Below are positions 14,780 to 21,957 of a stretch of 28,744 nt of DNA, in pieces; the first letter of the stretch is position 1; each line of letters begins with the position of its first letter. The notes beneath the pieces are model-generated. The model worked only from the letters and a program-made list of their open reading frames with translations. It did not search any database and was not told the DNA's origin. The translations under genes and the position numbers were made by a program. Source of the stretch: a virus; the IMG/VR virus record IMGVR_UViG_3300046808_000219, positions 1-28,744 of that record; one strand, given 5' to 3'.

Positions 14780-15645
14780 GCCCTTGCCTCCACCTTGTAG
14801 TCTTTCACCACCATCCCGTCCTTGCCGTTGACCAAGGCGGCTGCGACCCAAGATCTCTTGCCTGACTTGTAATGTCTCCAGTGCCCACGGCGCAGGTGAG
14901 TGACGGGTGATGCGTGCGTTCCACCCTTACCTTCTTTGGAAACCTTCCGCTTCCCGGTGATCGTGATTACCTTGTATGTCATCAGCGGCTTCTTCCCACG
15001 AAGCCGCCTCAGTCTTTGAGCCTGCGCATCAGGCTTTTGATCAACGATCTCTGTCTCGTACTGGGACATCGCCAAGCAGAAGTCCATGTACACGGACAGC
15101 TCTTGATTGATATTGCTAAGTTCGATTGAAGCGTATGTCTCCAAGGACATGGGTATCTTCACGGCTGCTACCGCTCCGGGCCAGCACTCTCCGTATCGAA
15201 TGGCATCGTTATCGCTAAAATCCCTTGGCTTTGTTCTGCTCAGGGCAAAGCTCCGCCCATATATAAAACGCCAATAGATACCGGGTGGCGTCCATATGTC
15301 TTGAGCATCCGCATAATAGGCAGGGAAGAGGGTAACCCCATCGTTCTCATCGACAGCCAGAACCAGACGCTTGGTTGATGGCGTCTCGCCGGCACGAAGT
15401 TCCCCGCCTCCCTCAGTATATTCTATGACTGTCGTAGGGAATGGGGGGCGCAGAATATCAGTTTCAATAACCACCTCATCGCCTTCTTTCGGCAGGATAT
15501 AACCCCCATGAGGCAGTTGGAAATGAACGGCTCTGGACTCAATCCGCTTCCTGATCCTGTTGAAGTAGCCTGCTCCAGCAGGATTGGACTTTGCAAACCA
15601 TTTGAGATCATCGCAAAATTCATTCGAGAAATATCCTATGCTCAT
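14776..15645 (-). CDS. Conserved phage protein of unknown function with basic C-terminal RGHWRHYKSGKR motif, 289 aa
   Basis: The start is the ATG at 15645, overlapping the previous stop (ATGA); the 3' end overlaps the glycosyltransferase start the same way, so the three genes are coupled. The N-terminal part looks mixed alpha/beta (YFSNEFCDDLKWF; LPHGGYILPKEGDE). The C-terminal part is basic and ends with HLRRGHWRHYKSGKRSWV at about residues 254-271. From family knowledge, an RGHWRxYxSGKxxWV tail recurs in uncharacterised phage proteins; its His/Arg/Lys density suggests nucleic acid binding. No catalytic motif is recognised. Confidence 0.78.
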   Translation of the reverse strand: MSIGYFSNEFCDDLKWFAKSNPAGAGYFNRIRKRIESRAVHFQLPHGGYILPKEGDEVVIETDILRPPFPTTVIEYTEGGGELRAGETPSTKRLVLAVDENDGVTLFPAYYADAQDIWTPPGIYWRFIYGRSFALSRTKPRDFSDNDAIRYGECWPGAVAAVKIPMSLETYASIELSNINQELSVYMDFCLAMSQYETEIVDQKPDAQAQRLRRLRGKKPLMTYKVITITGKRKVSKEGKGGTHASPVTHLRRGHWRHYKSGKRSWVAAALVNGKDGMVVKDYKVEARA

Positions 15646-15872
15646 TGCATCGTCTCCCCCGGGACGCCTTCCATACATCTATCAATAAATTGCATGGCCA
15701 TATGGACCGCGCTGGTTCCAATGAGGGCATTGAACTCCACGCCAGCGGCGCGCTGCTCATCTTCCCATTGGATCATCACGCCACTGATCGCCTCAACCAC
15801 ACGCTTAACTAGTTCGGTTGGCACGCTGACTTCTACGAAGTCGCATTCATCCTCCCAATCGTCGCGTTCCAT
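15642..15872 (-). CDS. Small acidic protein of unknown function, 76 aa
   Basis: Acidic N-terminus (MERDDWEDECDFVEV) followed by amphipathic helices. It overlaps the helicase 3' end by 40 bases and the next gene by ATGA, so it is translated within the replication operon. AGAGAGG lies about eight bases before the ATG. I do not recognise the family. Its size, charge and position would suit a partner or modulator of a neighbouring enzyme, which is inference only. Confidence 0.68.
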   Translation of the reverse strand: MERDDWEDECDFVEVSVPTELVKRVVEAISGVMIQWEDEQRAAGVEFNALIGTSAVHMAMQFIDRCMEGVPGETMQ

Positions 15873-17317
15873 ATCTTTGACCTCTCTTCCACTGTCAGAC
15901 CATTGGTCGTGATGCTTCCATTAGCAGACCTGATCTTAGCTAACCTCGCGGATTCCTGCCCGCAGATCACATTAAATGCCCACTTGTCAGGGTGCGCATA
16001 TCCTCTGCTTGTCCCAATTTTTTTCAAGACATTATATCTCCTGCTGAGATCGACAACCTCCGACGCTTGCTTCGCATCGTCAGGTCGGCTGATCTGCACC
16101 AGCTCGCCGTCAACCTGTTGCACCTTGCGTGACTTAACCTGATAGACGTGACCGCACTTAGGACATACGGGCATTGGCCTGTGCATGGCGAAGCATGTTG
16201 GGCAGCTCCTCACAGTGGGCACAACCTCGTCGTTGCTGCGCTTGCGCGCGCGCTCAGTCGTTAGCTCCCACTCGCGATGCTCGTCGATGAACCCGTGCAT
16301 CTTGGTGTTGCCGGCATGGTCTAGGACAATTGTCTTCTCCTTGCCCGGCGACGGGCGGATGGCTCGGCCCACCTGCTGGAGGTACATCGACAAGCTCTTG
16401 GTTGGCCTAAGTAGGATGGCAACCTCAATAGCTGGGAGGTCAAAGCCCTCACTGATCAAGTCGCAACTGGTCAGGATCTGTATCTCACCCGTCTCAAACT
16501 TAGCCAGAATGCCGTCGCGCTCACGCTCTTCCATGCCGCCGTCCACATGGCTGGCATGATATCCCGCCTGCCTGAACTCTTCGGCCACATCCTTGGCGTG
16601 CTTGACGCTGACGCAGAAGGCCACAGCGCGCCGGCCATCGGCCAGCTTGCGATAGTGCGCGACTGCGCTGCCAGTGATGGACGGCTTGTCCATCGTGTCC
16701 TCGAGATCCTTCGTGACGTAATCGCCCATGCGGGTGCGTGCGCGCGACAGGTCAGGCTTGCTTGGAGCATAGACCTCAGCCGGTGAAAGATACCCCTGCT
16801 CGGTCAGCTCAGCCACCGTAGGGCCCATAACCATGTCATCGAATAGGAGACCCAGCCCTTTGCCATCGAGGCGCTCAGGCGTGGCTGTGACGCCCAATAC
16901 GCGGGCATTGGGGAATGCCTGCACAACCTTGCCCCATGTGGAGTCGGGCGTGAAGTGGTGTGCCTCGTCCCCGATGATCAGATCAGGGGCCGGGAACTTG
17001 GCCAGCCTGCGGGCCAGCGTGAACACCGAAGCAACCACGACATTGGCTCGAGGCAGGCCCATTGTCCCTGCCGCCAGCACCGCATGCTTGACGCCCACGT
17101 TCTTCAGCGCGGCACTGATCTGCTTGAGCAGCTCACGCCTGTGCGCGATGATCACGATGCGCTTCTCGTTGCGTGCCATGCCTGCGGAGATGTAGCTGAA
17201 CATCAGGGTCTTGCCGCTGCCAGTCGGGCTGACCAGCAGCGTGCGCTTATGACCCTGCCTGAAACTATCCCGAACCGCTTCGATGGCGCGCTCTTGATAG
17301 TCTCTAAGCTGAACCAT
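15833..17317 (-). CDS. RadD-like SF2 DEAD/DEAH-box helicase with C4 zinc finger, 494 aa
   Basis: Motifs in order: Q-like LRDYQERAI (4-12); Walker A PTGSGKT (31-37); HRRELL (59-64); DEAH (117-120); TATPERLDG (144-152); motif V-type SEGFDLPAIE (289-298); motif VI QQVGRAIRPS (314-323); a four-Cys zinc site with Cys372, 375, 385 and 388; then a C-terminal helical tail. This is the architecture of RadD/YejH and of phage helicases annotated as type III restriction-like. It would remodel forks or branched DNA using ATP. It starts six bases after the previous stop. All key residues are intact, so it should be active. Confidence 0.93.
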   Translation of the reverse strand: MVQLRDYQERAIEAVRDSFRQGHKRTLLVSPTGSGKTLMFSYISAGMARNEKRIVIIAHRRELLKQISAALKNVGVKHAVLAAGTMGLPRANVVVASVFTLARRLAKFPAPDLIIGDEAHHFTPDSTWGKVVQAFPNARVLGVTATPERLDGKGLGLLFDDMVMGPTVAELTEQGYLSPAEVYAPSKPDLSRARTRMGDYVTKDLEDTMDKPSITGSAVAHYRKLADGRRAVAFCVSVKHAKDVAEEFRQAGYHASHVDGGMEERERDGILAKFETGEIQILTSCDLISEGFDLPAIEVAILLRPTKSLSMYLQQVGRAIRPSPGKEKTIVLDHAGNTKMHGFIDEHREWELTTERARKRSNDEVVPTVRSCPTCFAMHRPMPVCPKCGHVYQVKSRKVQQVDGELVQISRPDDAKQASEVVDLSRRYNVLKKIGTSRGYAHPDKWAFNVICGQESARLAKIRSANGSITTNGLTVEERSKIWNATIGRMNATS

Positions 17318-17323
17318 AACCCA

Positions 17324-17512
17324 TCACTTCCACTTTCGTTTACGCATTTCCATGTCGAGGATCTTCTCAGCTTGAACAACTTCAATGCCGTATGCCTTGA
17401 CCAGATCGATGGCCTCAGCCTTCTTCAGGCGATCATCCGTCCACTGGCCGACCATGATGATTGACATTTCAATCTGCCGGTTCGGCGGCTTTCTTAACTT
17501 ATACTTTGGCAT
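17324..17512 (-). CDS. Small basic protein, 62 aa
   Basis: Begins MPKYKLRKPP and ends in the very basic RKRKWK, with a helical middle (KKAEAIDLVKAYGIEVVQAEK). Three ATG codons occur in a row (17518, 17515, 17512); AGGGG lies best for the second or third, and I give the third. It overlaps the end of the primase-helicase gene and lies just before the helicase gene. The IEMSIIMVGQWTDD segment recurs, as I recall, in small phage proteins near primase-helicases, but the function is unknown. Confidence 0.68.
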   Translation of the reverse strand: MPKYKLRKPPNRQIEMSIIMVGQWTDDRLKKAEAIDLVKAYGIEVVQAEKILDMEMRKRKWK

Positions 17513-19931
17513 CATCATTTCCCCTGTCGTGGATGGGCCAGTGGACCATTGGAATGTAGAGCGCCCGGCTAACCTCACCACCGAAGCGCATGCTCTTGTC
17601 GCTCTTCTTGCAGGATGGGTTACGCTGAAGCACCTTCTGCCAGCCCTGCGCATAGACTGATGAACCCATCAGCTTGTTCAAAGGCAGCACGTTGGTCGCC
17701 ACCCAGATCCCCAAATTGTTCTCTTCAATCTTCAAACCATACCGACCCAGCGTAGCGACGGCCTTTGATGGAATGATATCTGGCTCATACTGTGGGTGGA
17801 TCAGCTCATAGATGATCTCACCAATGGCTCGCTCTTGCGTGCCGTTGCGTGTCTCAACCCTGATGATGCTACCACAAATGTGGTGAAGCAGGGCAATGTC
17901 CTCACGCACCGATTGCACCGACGTAAAGTCAGACCAGTCATAGGCATCGAGATACTTCTCGCAGGCCCGGCGGCTGATGATGTTGCGTGAGCTGAGTGAG
18001 AATGCACCAGCGAGCAGTGTGCCGAGCTGGTCACCGATGCGACGGTTAGCCATAGATGTTGCGATGACCTCCTTGAATATGTCGATGTTCTTACGCAGCG
18101 CCCAGATGTTGGCGAGCTGCCGTGCCATCAGGCGCTGGGGCATGTCCCTCGGGATCATGTGTGTCAGGTTCTGAAGCTTCTGGAACTGAGCCTCCATCTT
18201 CTGCATCTCCTCTAGGCTGTGCGCTTCGTTCGGCAGCAGCGTGACCACCGCTGTACGAGTAAGGTCAGCGGCTTCGGTCAGGCCCACGCCGATTGACGCC
18301 AGCAAGAACGATGACCTCACCGAGAACGAACGGCTCTCGTGGTTGGCACTGCCCTTCAGGATCAGCCCGCGCGTGTCGGATGATGACTGACGCATGAGCT
18401 GGATGATGGCGTGCCGGCGATCTGCATTGGCCTTGTCGTCCTCGACCTCGTCGAAGATGATAGGCCGGGCGTCGTTACCGATAGCCTGACGCAGACCAGC
18501 TTCGGTTGTCGCGCCGATAGGATACAGTGCGACTGGCCCGAACAGAGCGCCGACCAGCTTGTCGACCACGAATGATTTGCCTGAGCCTTGGTTGCCCGTG
18601 ACCCAGCAGTGCGTGCGCCAAGGCAGTGCGCCGCCAACGATGGCCGTTGCTACCCACCCGGCAAGCAGGTCGGCATGGACAGGCGATTGCCAGCGCAGGA
18701 GCTTGATGATCTCACGGATCTGCAAGCCCTCCTCGTCTGTCGCTTGCGTGATATAGTCCACGCCATCGCCCTCATCCTTGATGATGGGGCGGGTGGCACG
18801 ATAGATCCAGCGTGACCGAATGCGTGAGCATGGAATCTCGCGGACCTCCTTCTCCTGACGCCCAAGATATAACGTGTTGCCTGCGTGCAGGACGACGCGC
18901 TCTGCGCCATGCATATCCTTGTCGATCCAGACGCCACGCCCCCGCTCCATGTCAGGGTTGTACACCCCAGCCTCGAAGCATTTGTCCATCACCTCAGCGC
19001 CAGCCTTTATCCAGTTGGTGCGCCCCTTGATTGTCTCGGTCTGCTCACGCCAATAGTCTTCGTCATTGACGATCTCGCGCAGCGATGTCTCGTTCATCAG
19101 CTTCGCCGCCGTGTATTCATTGATCTGCTTGGCGCTCTCCGGCATCACGAAATAGATCTGATTGTCGTAACCCAGTGGCCGATAGCGGCGCGTCATGGAC
19201 ATGTCAGGATCGTCGCCATCGATATCCTTCGCCGCCTCGACCTCGGCCTTCTCAGGCGCAGCCAGTGTCATGACGCCGGCATCACGCAGACCACGCTTCA
19301 GGAACTGAAGGATGACCGCCTTCGTCACCTTCGGTGGCAGCGCATCAGCCAAGTCCCAGCCCTCAGGGAACTGAGGCGGCACAGCAATCGTGAACGATGG
19401 CACAGCGTGACGGGACAGCTCCATGCGGATTGCCTCGCTGGCAAGCAGCCCAGCCTTGTCATTGTCCGGCCAGATCACACAGGTGTGTCCGGTCAGGACG
19501 GACCAGTCCGTCTTCTCGACTGCGTTCGCGCCGCCCTGCCACGTCGTTACTACCCAGCCATCCGGCACATATTCCTGCGCAGCAATCGCCGCCTTCTCGC
19601 CCTCGACGATCAGCACCGGGGCAACAGGCGACGCGGCAAGCAGGTCTCCGTTATAGAGAGGGCGCTTGTCCCCGAACCCAGATGTGACGTGTTCCTTTCC
19701 GTTCCATACGATAGGACGAATCTGTTTGCGCTGTCCCTCGGGATCCCATCGGGCGACTGCCCCGAATGCAGTGCCGTCCTGCATCCGATAGATCCACATC
19801 GAGACCGGGTCTCCGCCCATCGCATCTCGTAGCTTCTTAGGTACGACCACTGGCTCGGGCATCGGCGTGACTATCGCCACATCGTGCGTCACGTCGATTG
19901 CCTCGACCTTGGTCAAGTCAATCTTATGCAT
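17499..19931 (-). CDS. TOPRIM primase-helicase (replicative initiation protein), 810 aa
   Basis: The N-terminal region (about 40-100) is a primase accessory segment. A TOPRIM domain follows, with LIVEGEKAA (107-115, catalytic Glu110) and WPDNDKAG (154-161). The C-terminal half is a P-loop helicase with Walker A GNQGSGKS (446-453), Walker B IIFDEVED (491-498) and, downstream, motifs around SSDTRGLILKGS and RSSFLLASIGVG resembling DUF927-like or phage D5-type helicases. It would lay primers and unwind DNA at the fork. I chose the ATG at 19931, with GGGGTTGG just upstream and an 8-base overlap with the zinc-finger-like gene; the longer ORF to 20027 reads through unlikely sequence. Zinc-binding and catalytic modules are split over two genes. 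Confidence 0.92.
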   Translation of the reverse strand: MHKIDLTKVEAIDVTHDVAIVTPMPEPVVVPKKLRDAMGGDPVSMWIYRMQDGTAFGAVARWDPEGQRKQIRPIVWNGKEHVTSGFGDKRPLYNGDLLAASPVAPVLIVEGEKAAIAAQEYVPDGWVVTTWQGGANAVEKTDWSVLTGHTCVIWPDNDKAGLLASEAIRMELSRHAVPSFTIAVPPQFPEGWDLADALPPKVTKAVILQFLKRGLRDAGVMTLAAPEKAEVEAAKDIDGDDPDMSMTRRYRPLGYDNQIYFVMPESAKQINEYTAAKLMNETSLREIVNDEDYWREQTETIKGRTNWIKAGAEVMDKCFEAGVYNPDMERGRGVWIDKDMHGAERVVLHAGNTLYLGRQEKEVREIPCSRIRSRWIYRATRPIIKDEGDGVDYITQATDEEGLQIREIIKLLRWQSPVHADLLAGWVATAIVGGALPWRTHCWVTGNQGSGKSFVVDKLVGALFGPVALYPIGATTEAGLRQAIGNDARPIIFDEVEDDKANADRRHAIIQLMRQSSSDTRGLILKGSANHESRSFSVRSSFLLASIGVGLTEAADLTRTAVVTLLPNEAHSLEEMQKMEAQFQKLQNLTHMIPRDMPQRLMARQLANIWALRKNIDIFKEVIATSMANRRIGDQLGTLLAGAFSLSSRNIISRRACEKYLDAYDWSDFTSVQSVREDIALLHHICGSIIRVETRNGTQERAIGEIIYELIHPQYEPDIIPSKAVATLGRYGLKIEENNLGIWVATNVLPLNKLMGSSVYAQGWQKVLQRNPSCKKSDKSMRFGGEVSRALYIPMVHWPIHDRGNDDAKV

Positions 19932-20316
19932 GATCCAACCCCAGCATCTCTGCGAATCCCTTGATTGTCTCGGCCATCGACCCACCGAATAGGCGCATCG
20001 ATAGATCGAGCATGTCGCCATGCTCACCCGTAGTGAAATCTTTCCAGCGTCCGGTGGTCAGCGACACACCCAGTGATGGGTTCTTATCCTCCCGCCAAGG
20101 CGTGCAAGCAACCCACCATCCGCCTTGCTTCTTACCACTCGGCAACCAAGCCCGGCACAGCACCTCAATGTGTGATGCGTGCAGGCGTGACTTGATATCC
20201 TGAATGGTAATGGACCGGGAGGTGACGGGTCGACGAGGGCGCGGAAAGGTTTCGCTGCCAGTCGCGACTCCGTGGTGTTTAGGCAAGCCTTGGACATTCC
20301 CACGGTTCCCGGTCAT
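19924..20316 (-). CDS. Primase zinc-finger-like (CHC2-type) domain protein, 130 aa
   Basis: The C-terminal 85 residues resemble the N-terminal module of phage primases: GGWWVACTPWREDKNPSLGV (66-84), then GRWKDFTTGEHGDMLDL (89-105). This keeps the PxREDKxPSxxV and GxxGDxxxL blocks of CHC2 proteins, but the classic second Cys pair is replaced (WKDF...HGD). Only Cys54 and Cys71 remain as possible ligands, so zinc binding may be weak or lost. It directly precedes and overlaps the TOPRIM primase-helicase gene and probably acts with it in template recognition. The first ~30 residues are Pro/Arg-rich. It is the first gene after the promoter at 20380-20430. Confidence 0.83.
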   Translation of the reverse strand: MTGNRGNVQGLPKHHGVATGSETFPRPRRPVTSRSITIQDIKSRLHASHIEVLCRAWLPSGKKQGGWWVACTPWREDKNPSLGVSLTTGRWKDFTTGEHGDMLDLSMRLFGGSMAETIKGFAEMLGLDHA

Positions 20317-20379
20317 GGCTGTTTACTCCCGAAGGAGGACACGGTCAAACTAATCGAGTGCATATACCTCTCCATCTAC

Positions 20380-20430
20380 TGCCGTCACAGCAGGGCGCTG
20401 ATCATGGAACGACGAATCGCTCCATGTCAA
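20380..20430 (-). promoter_or_regulatory. Promoter P1 with shared 13-bp element (replication operon)
   Basis: A perfect -35 TTGACA (20425-20430) is followed after an 18-base spacer by CATGAT (20401-20406) as a candidate -10. Then the 13-base element TGCTGTGACGGCA lies at 20380-20392, 32 bases after the -35, close to the expected start of transcription. With flanks it forms CTGCTG-TGA-CGGCAG, six-base arms with one mismatch. It precedes the primase zinc-finger-like gene by 63 bases. The same -35 plus element pair occurs at 23541 and 25934. Confidence 0.65.
20403..20426. promoter_or_regulatory. 24-bp imperfect palindrome overlapping the P1 core (candidate operator)
   Basis: Arms CATGGAACGA (20403-20412) and TCGCTCCATG (20417-20426) pair at 9 of 10 positions around the loop CGAA. 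The palindrome fills the space between the -35 and -10 of P1, where a bound repressor would block RNA polymerase. It also contains a GANTC site (GAATC, 20414-20418), the target of the CcrM methylase in many Alphaproteobacteria. Confidence 0.6.
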
Positions 20431-20443
20431 CGGGGGTAAGAAA

Positions 20444-20629
20444 TTAATCTCGCTTCAACGTGCGCATGCTCTTTACAAACCGCCCAGTCTTGGGGTCGCG
20501 ATCCACCAGCGTGTGATACTCGTCTTGCAACTCCTCGAGCTGCTTGCGCAGGCCGGCGTTCACATACAGCAGCACGATCCCGACCAATGTCAGGACGGCG
20601 ATTGCTCCGATTGCAACTTCTTGTGGCAT
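20444..20629 (-). CDS. Membrane-anchored coiled-coil peptide, 61 aa
   Basis: A single hydrophobic helix (about residues 6-24: AIGAIAVLTLVGIVLLYV) is followed by a charged helix (RKQLEELQDEYHTLVDR) and a basic tail. An N-terminal anchor plus a cytoplasmic coiled coil resembles a spanin-like or membrane-tethering peptide, but no lysis neighbours are present. GGGAG lies about seven bases before the ATG. It overlaps the previous small gene by 40 bases. Function unknown; it is the last gene before P1. Confidence 0.7.
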   Translation of the reverse strand: MPQEVAIGAIAVLTLVGIVLLYVNAGLRKQLEELQDEYHTLVDRDPKTGRFVKSMRTLKRD

Positions 20630-20769
20630 CCATCATCTCCCATACCATGAAGGAAGAGGCGCAGTTCATACGACATCTCAGGGTCCGCCTCGTTACCCTT
20701 TGAGATAGAGAACTTCTTGAGGTAACTGTCGGGTATCTTGTTCCCGCCATACCAAGGGGGCTTAGCCAT
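20590..20769 (-). CDS. Small hypothetical protein, 59 aa
   Basis: Begins MAKPPWYGGNKIPDSYLKKF and ends after a Gln/Ser-rich tail. AAGGAT lies about eight bases before the ATG, and the stop overlaps the next gene. The Trp/Tyr/Gly-rich start looks like real coding sequence. I do not recognise the family. Confidence 0.6.
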   Translation of the reverse strand: MAKPPWYGGNKIPDSYLKKFSISKGNEADPEMSYELRLFLHGMGDDGCHKKLQSEQSPS

Positions 20770-20774
20770 CGCTC

Positions 20775-20987
20775 TTATCCTTTAAACCCGGTAGCCTTAG
20801 GGTGAGCGATGATATGCTTCATCTGCTCATCAGACATGGTTATTTTTATGGTTCCATCCGGCATTAGGTAAAGCCGAGACATTTCAGTTCCGATAACGAT
20901 GCGACCAATATGAAAAGGGGCACGGCTATTATTCATAAAGTCTTTTTCGAATATCTTATTGTATCCGCGCTGTTCTTCTTCAGTCAT
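20775..20987 (-). CDS. Small hypothetical protein, 70 aa
   Basis: Charged N-terminus (MTEEEQRGYNKIFEKDF), then IGRIVIGTEMSRLYLMPDGTIKITM, a strand-rich segment, and a short basic end. Two ATGs (20993 and 20987) are possible; GGAGG lies nine bases before the second and only three before the first, so I take 20987. It overlaps the upstream gene by 8 bases. No known family recognised. Confidence 0.68.
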   Translation of the reverse strand: MTEEEQRGYNKIFEKDFMNNSRAPFHIGRIVIGTEMSRLYLMPDGTIKITMSDEQMKHIIAHPKATGFKG

Positions 20988-21162
20988 CGACATGAACCTC
21001 CGTTAGCAGTGCGTGTTCAACCAATCGCAACGCGCCAATCACGCCCAGCGTTGGGACTTCACCTTCAAACTGCATGATCGCATCCCAGATAGCCTCGTAG
21101 ACTTCCGTCAGCTTTGGGAACGGCGCACCGCCAAAGTTTACTTTGACCACGTTGTCGCTCAT
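20980..21162 (-). CDS. Small hypothetical protein, 60 aa
   Basis: MSDNVVKVNFGGAPF, then mostly helical (VYEAIWDAIMQFEGEVP; LGVIGALRLVEHALL). The ATG at 21162 overlaps the upstream stop (ATGA) and GGGAG lies upstream; an earlier in-frame start at 21201 is not needed. To my knowledge small proteins with a VKVNFGG start followed by two helices recur in phage early regions, with no assigned role. Confidence 0.7.
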   Translation of the reverse strand: MSDNVVKVNFGGAPFPKLTEVYEAIWDAIMQFEGEVPTLGVIGALRLVEHALLTEVHVDD

Positions 21163-21344
21163 TTCGTTTCTCCCAAGGCTGCGCGGACATCTGCGATCCA
21201 TTCATCGGCCATGCAACTTTGATAGTCTCTGAATATACACCGCAACTCATAACGCAGCCGCTCGTTCTCTGCGCTTAGGCGGTCCACCTCAGCGACATAC
21301 TGGCACTCGATATTAAACGCAGGGCATCGGGCGAACTCCGTCAT
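21159..21344 (-). CDS. Small coiled-coil protein, 61 aa
   Basis: A Cys-containing start (MTEFARCPAFNIEC) leads to a heptad-like helix (VDRLSAENERLRYELRCIFRDY), typical of a short dimerising coiled coil. I chose the ATG at 21344 because it overlaps the upstream stop (ATGA) better than the GTG at 21350. Its 3' end overlaps the next gene by ATGA. Function unknown. Confidence 0.66.
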   Translation of the reverse strand: MTEFARCPAFNIECQYVAEVDRLSAENERLRYELRCIFRDYQSCMADEWIADVRAALGETK

Positions 21345-21463
21345 ATCCACCAGTCCTCATCGAACTCCCAGTGATTGACGCGGCGTGCCATCAGGTATGC
21401 CGTCAAAGACAGCACCCCGATGGCGATCCCGAATAGCGTCAGCCGCGAATGCTTAGGGGGCAT
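21341..21463 (-). CDS. One-helix membrane peptide, 40 aa
   Basis: Too short for most gene callers but well supported by context. A basic start (MPPKHSR) is followed by a hydrophobic helix (about residues 8-25: LTLFGIAIGVLSLTAYLM), then ARR and an acidic, Trp-rich end (EFDEDWW). Positive-inside residues fit a single-pass membrane peptide. AGGA lies about eight bases upstream, and its stop overlaps the next start (ATGA). It starts inside the 3' end of the secreted peptide gene. Possible roles include superinfection exclusion or a small toxin, which is inference only. Confidence 0.58.
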   Translation of the reverse strand: MPPKHSRLTLFGIAIGVLSLTAYLMARRVNHWEFDEDWWI

Positions 21464-21621
21464 ATCGAATATCCTGCGGCGATCACTGCGCCATTCGAGT
21501 AGCGGCAGAAGCGCATTCCGGTATTATTTACCCACTGTTCGACCAGATAATAGGTAAACCCAGATGCCAATGCCGGAGCAGGCGTTACAGCCAGAGCGAC
21601 TGCGATAATGATCTTCTTCAT
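21439..21621 (-). CDS. Secreted or periplasmic small protein with signal peptide, 60 aa
   Basis: A textbook Sec signal: MKK, then IIIAVALAVTPAPALA, with likely cleavage after ALA-S (about residue 19). The mature part is about 40 residues with two Cys (FCRYSNG; YSICPL), possibly forming a disulfide in the periplasm. The start overlaps the previous stop (ATGA). Phage-encoded secreted peptides of this type are sometimes superinfection or envelope-stress factors, but the family is unknown here. Confidence 0.7.
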   Translation of the reverse strand: MKKIIIAVALAVTPAPALASGFTYYLVEQWVNNTGMRFCRYSNGAVIAAGYSICPLSIRG

Positions 21622-21863
21622 CCTATCTTTCCTTTCTTCTTGATCTCAACCTTCACTGCTCCTCGAGCATAGCTTTCAAAATCGTCCAGCTCTTGAGGTG
21701 TCATCTTCCGATAGACCTTCTTCGTCATGTAGATTGCAGCCGCCAGCTTCTTCGATCCCTCAATGAGACGATTCACTTCGCCCTGCTGCTTCGGGTAATT
21801 CGTTGGCGTCTCGTCCCTCAGTAGCTTCGATGTCCTCTCGAAATTCTCCCTGACTCCTCGCAT
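21618..21863 (-). CDS. Small basic protein, 81 aa
   Basis: MRGVRENFERTSKLLRDE start, then helices (VNRLIEGSKKLAAAIYMTKKVYRKMTPQELDDFESYARGAVKVE) and a Lys-rich end. I chose the ATG at 21863 because GAAGGG lies five bases upstream. The first ~100 bases overlap the end of the preceding gene in another frame, so both frames may be used. Family not recognised. Confidence 0.62.
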   Translation of the reverse strand: MRGVRENFERTSKLLRDETPTNYPKQQGEVNRLIEGSKKLAAAIYMTKKVYRKMTPQELDDFESYARGAVKVEIKKKGKIG

Positions 21864-21957
21864 AATTACCCTTCTCCCATTCGTTACCAGAACCACAGTC
21901 ACACCATGATCGGATGTCACCCCATCTGGTGATCGCGCAGTTCGGGTCATGTGTCAT
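21760..21957 (-). CDS. Small Cys-containing protein, 65 aa
   Basis: MTHDPNC followed by WCDCGSGNEW gives three Cys in the first ~26 residues, a pattern seen in small phage proteins that may bind zinc. The rest is acidic and polar. The ATG at 21957 overlaps the stop of the upstream gene (ATGA), which supports translation. About 100 bases overlap the start of the next gene in another frame. Function unknown. Confidence 0.6.
   Translation of the reverse strand: MTHDPNCAITRWGDIRSWCDCGSGNEWEKGNYARSQGEFREDIEATEGRDANELPEAAGRSESSH

Noticed and set aside
18885-19832. 315-aa + strand ORF
   Set aside because: It is antisense to the TOPRIM-helicase core; its His/Arg-rich sequence is typical of antisense translation of a real gene.
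20444-20629. Holin or spanin call for the anchored coiled-coil peptide
   Set aside because: One helix plus coiled coil fits loosely, but no endolysin or partner spanin gene is nearby, so I do not name it.
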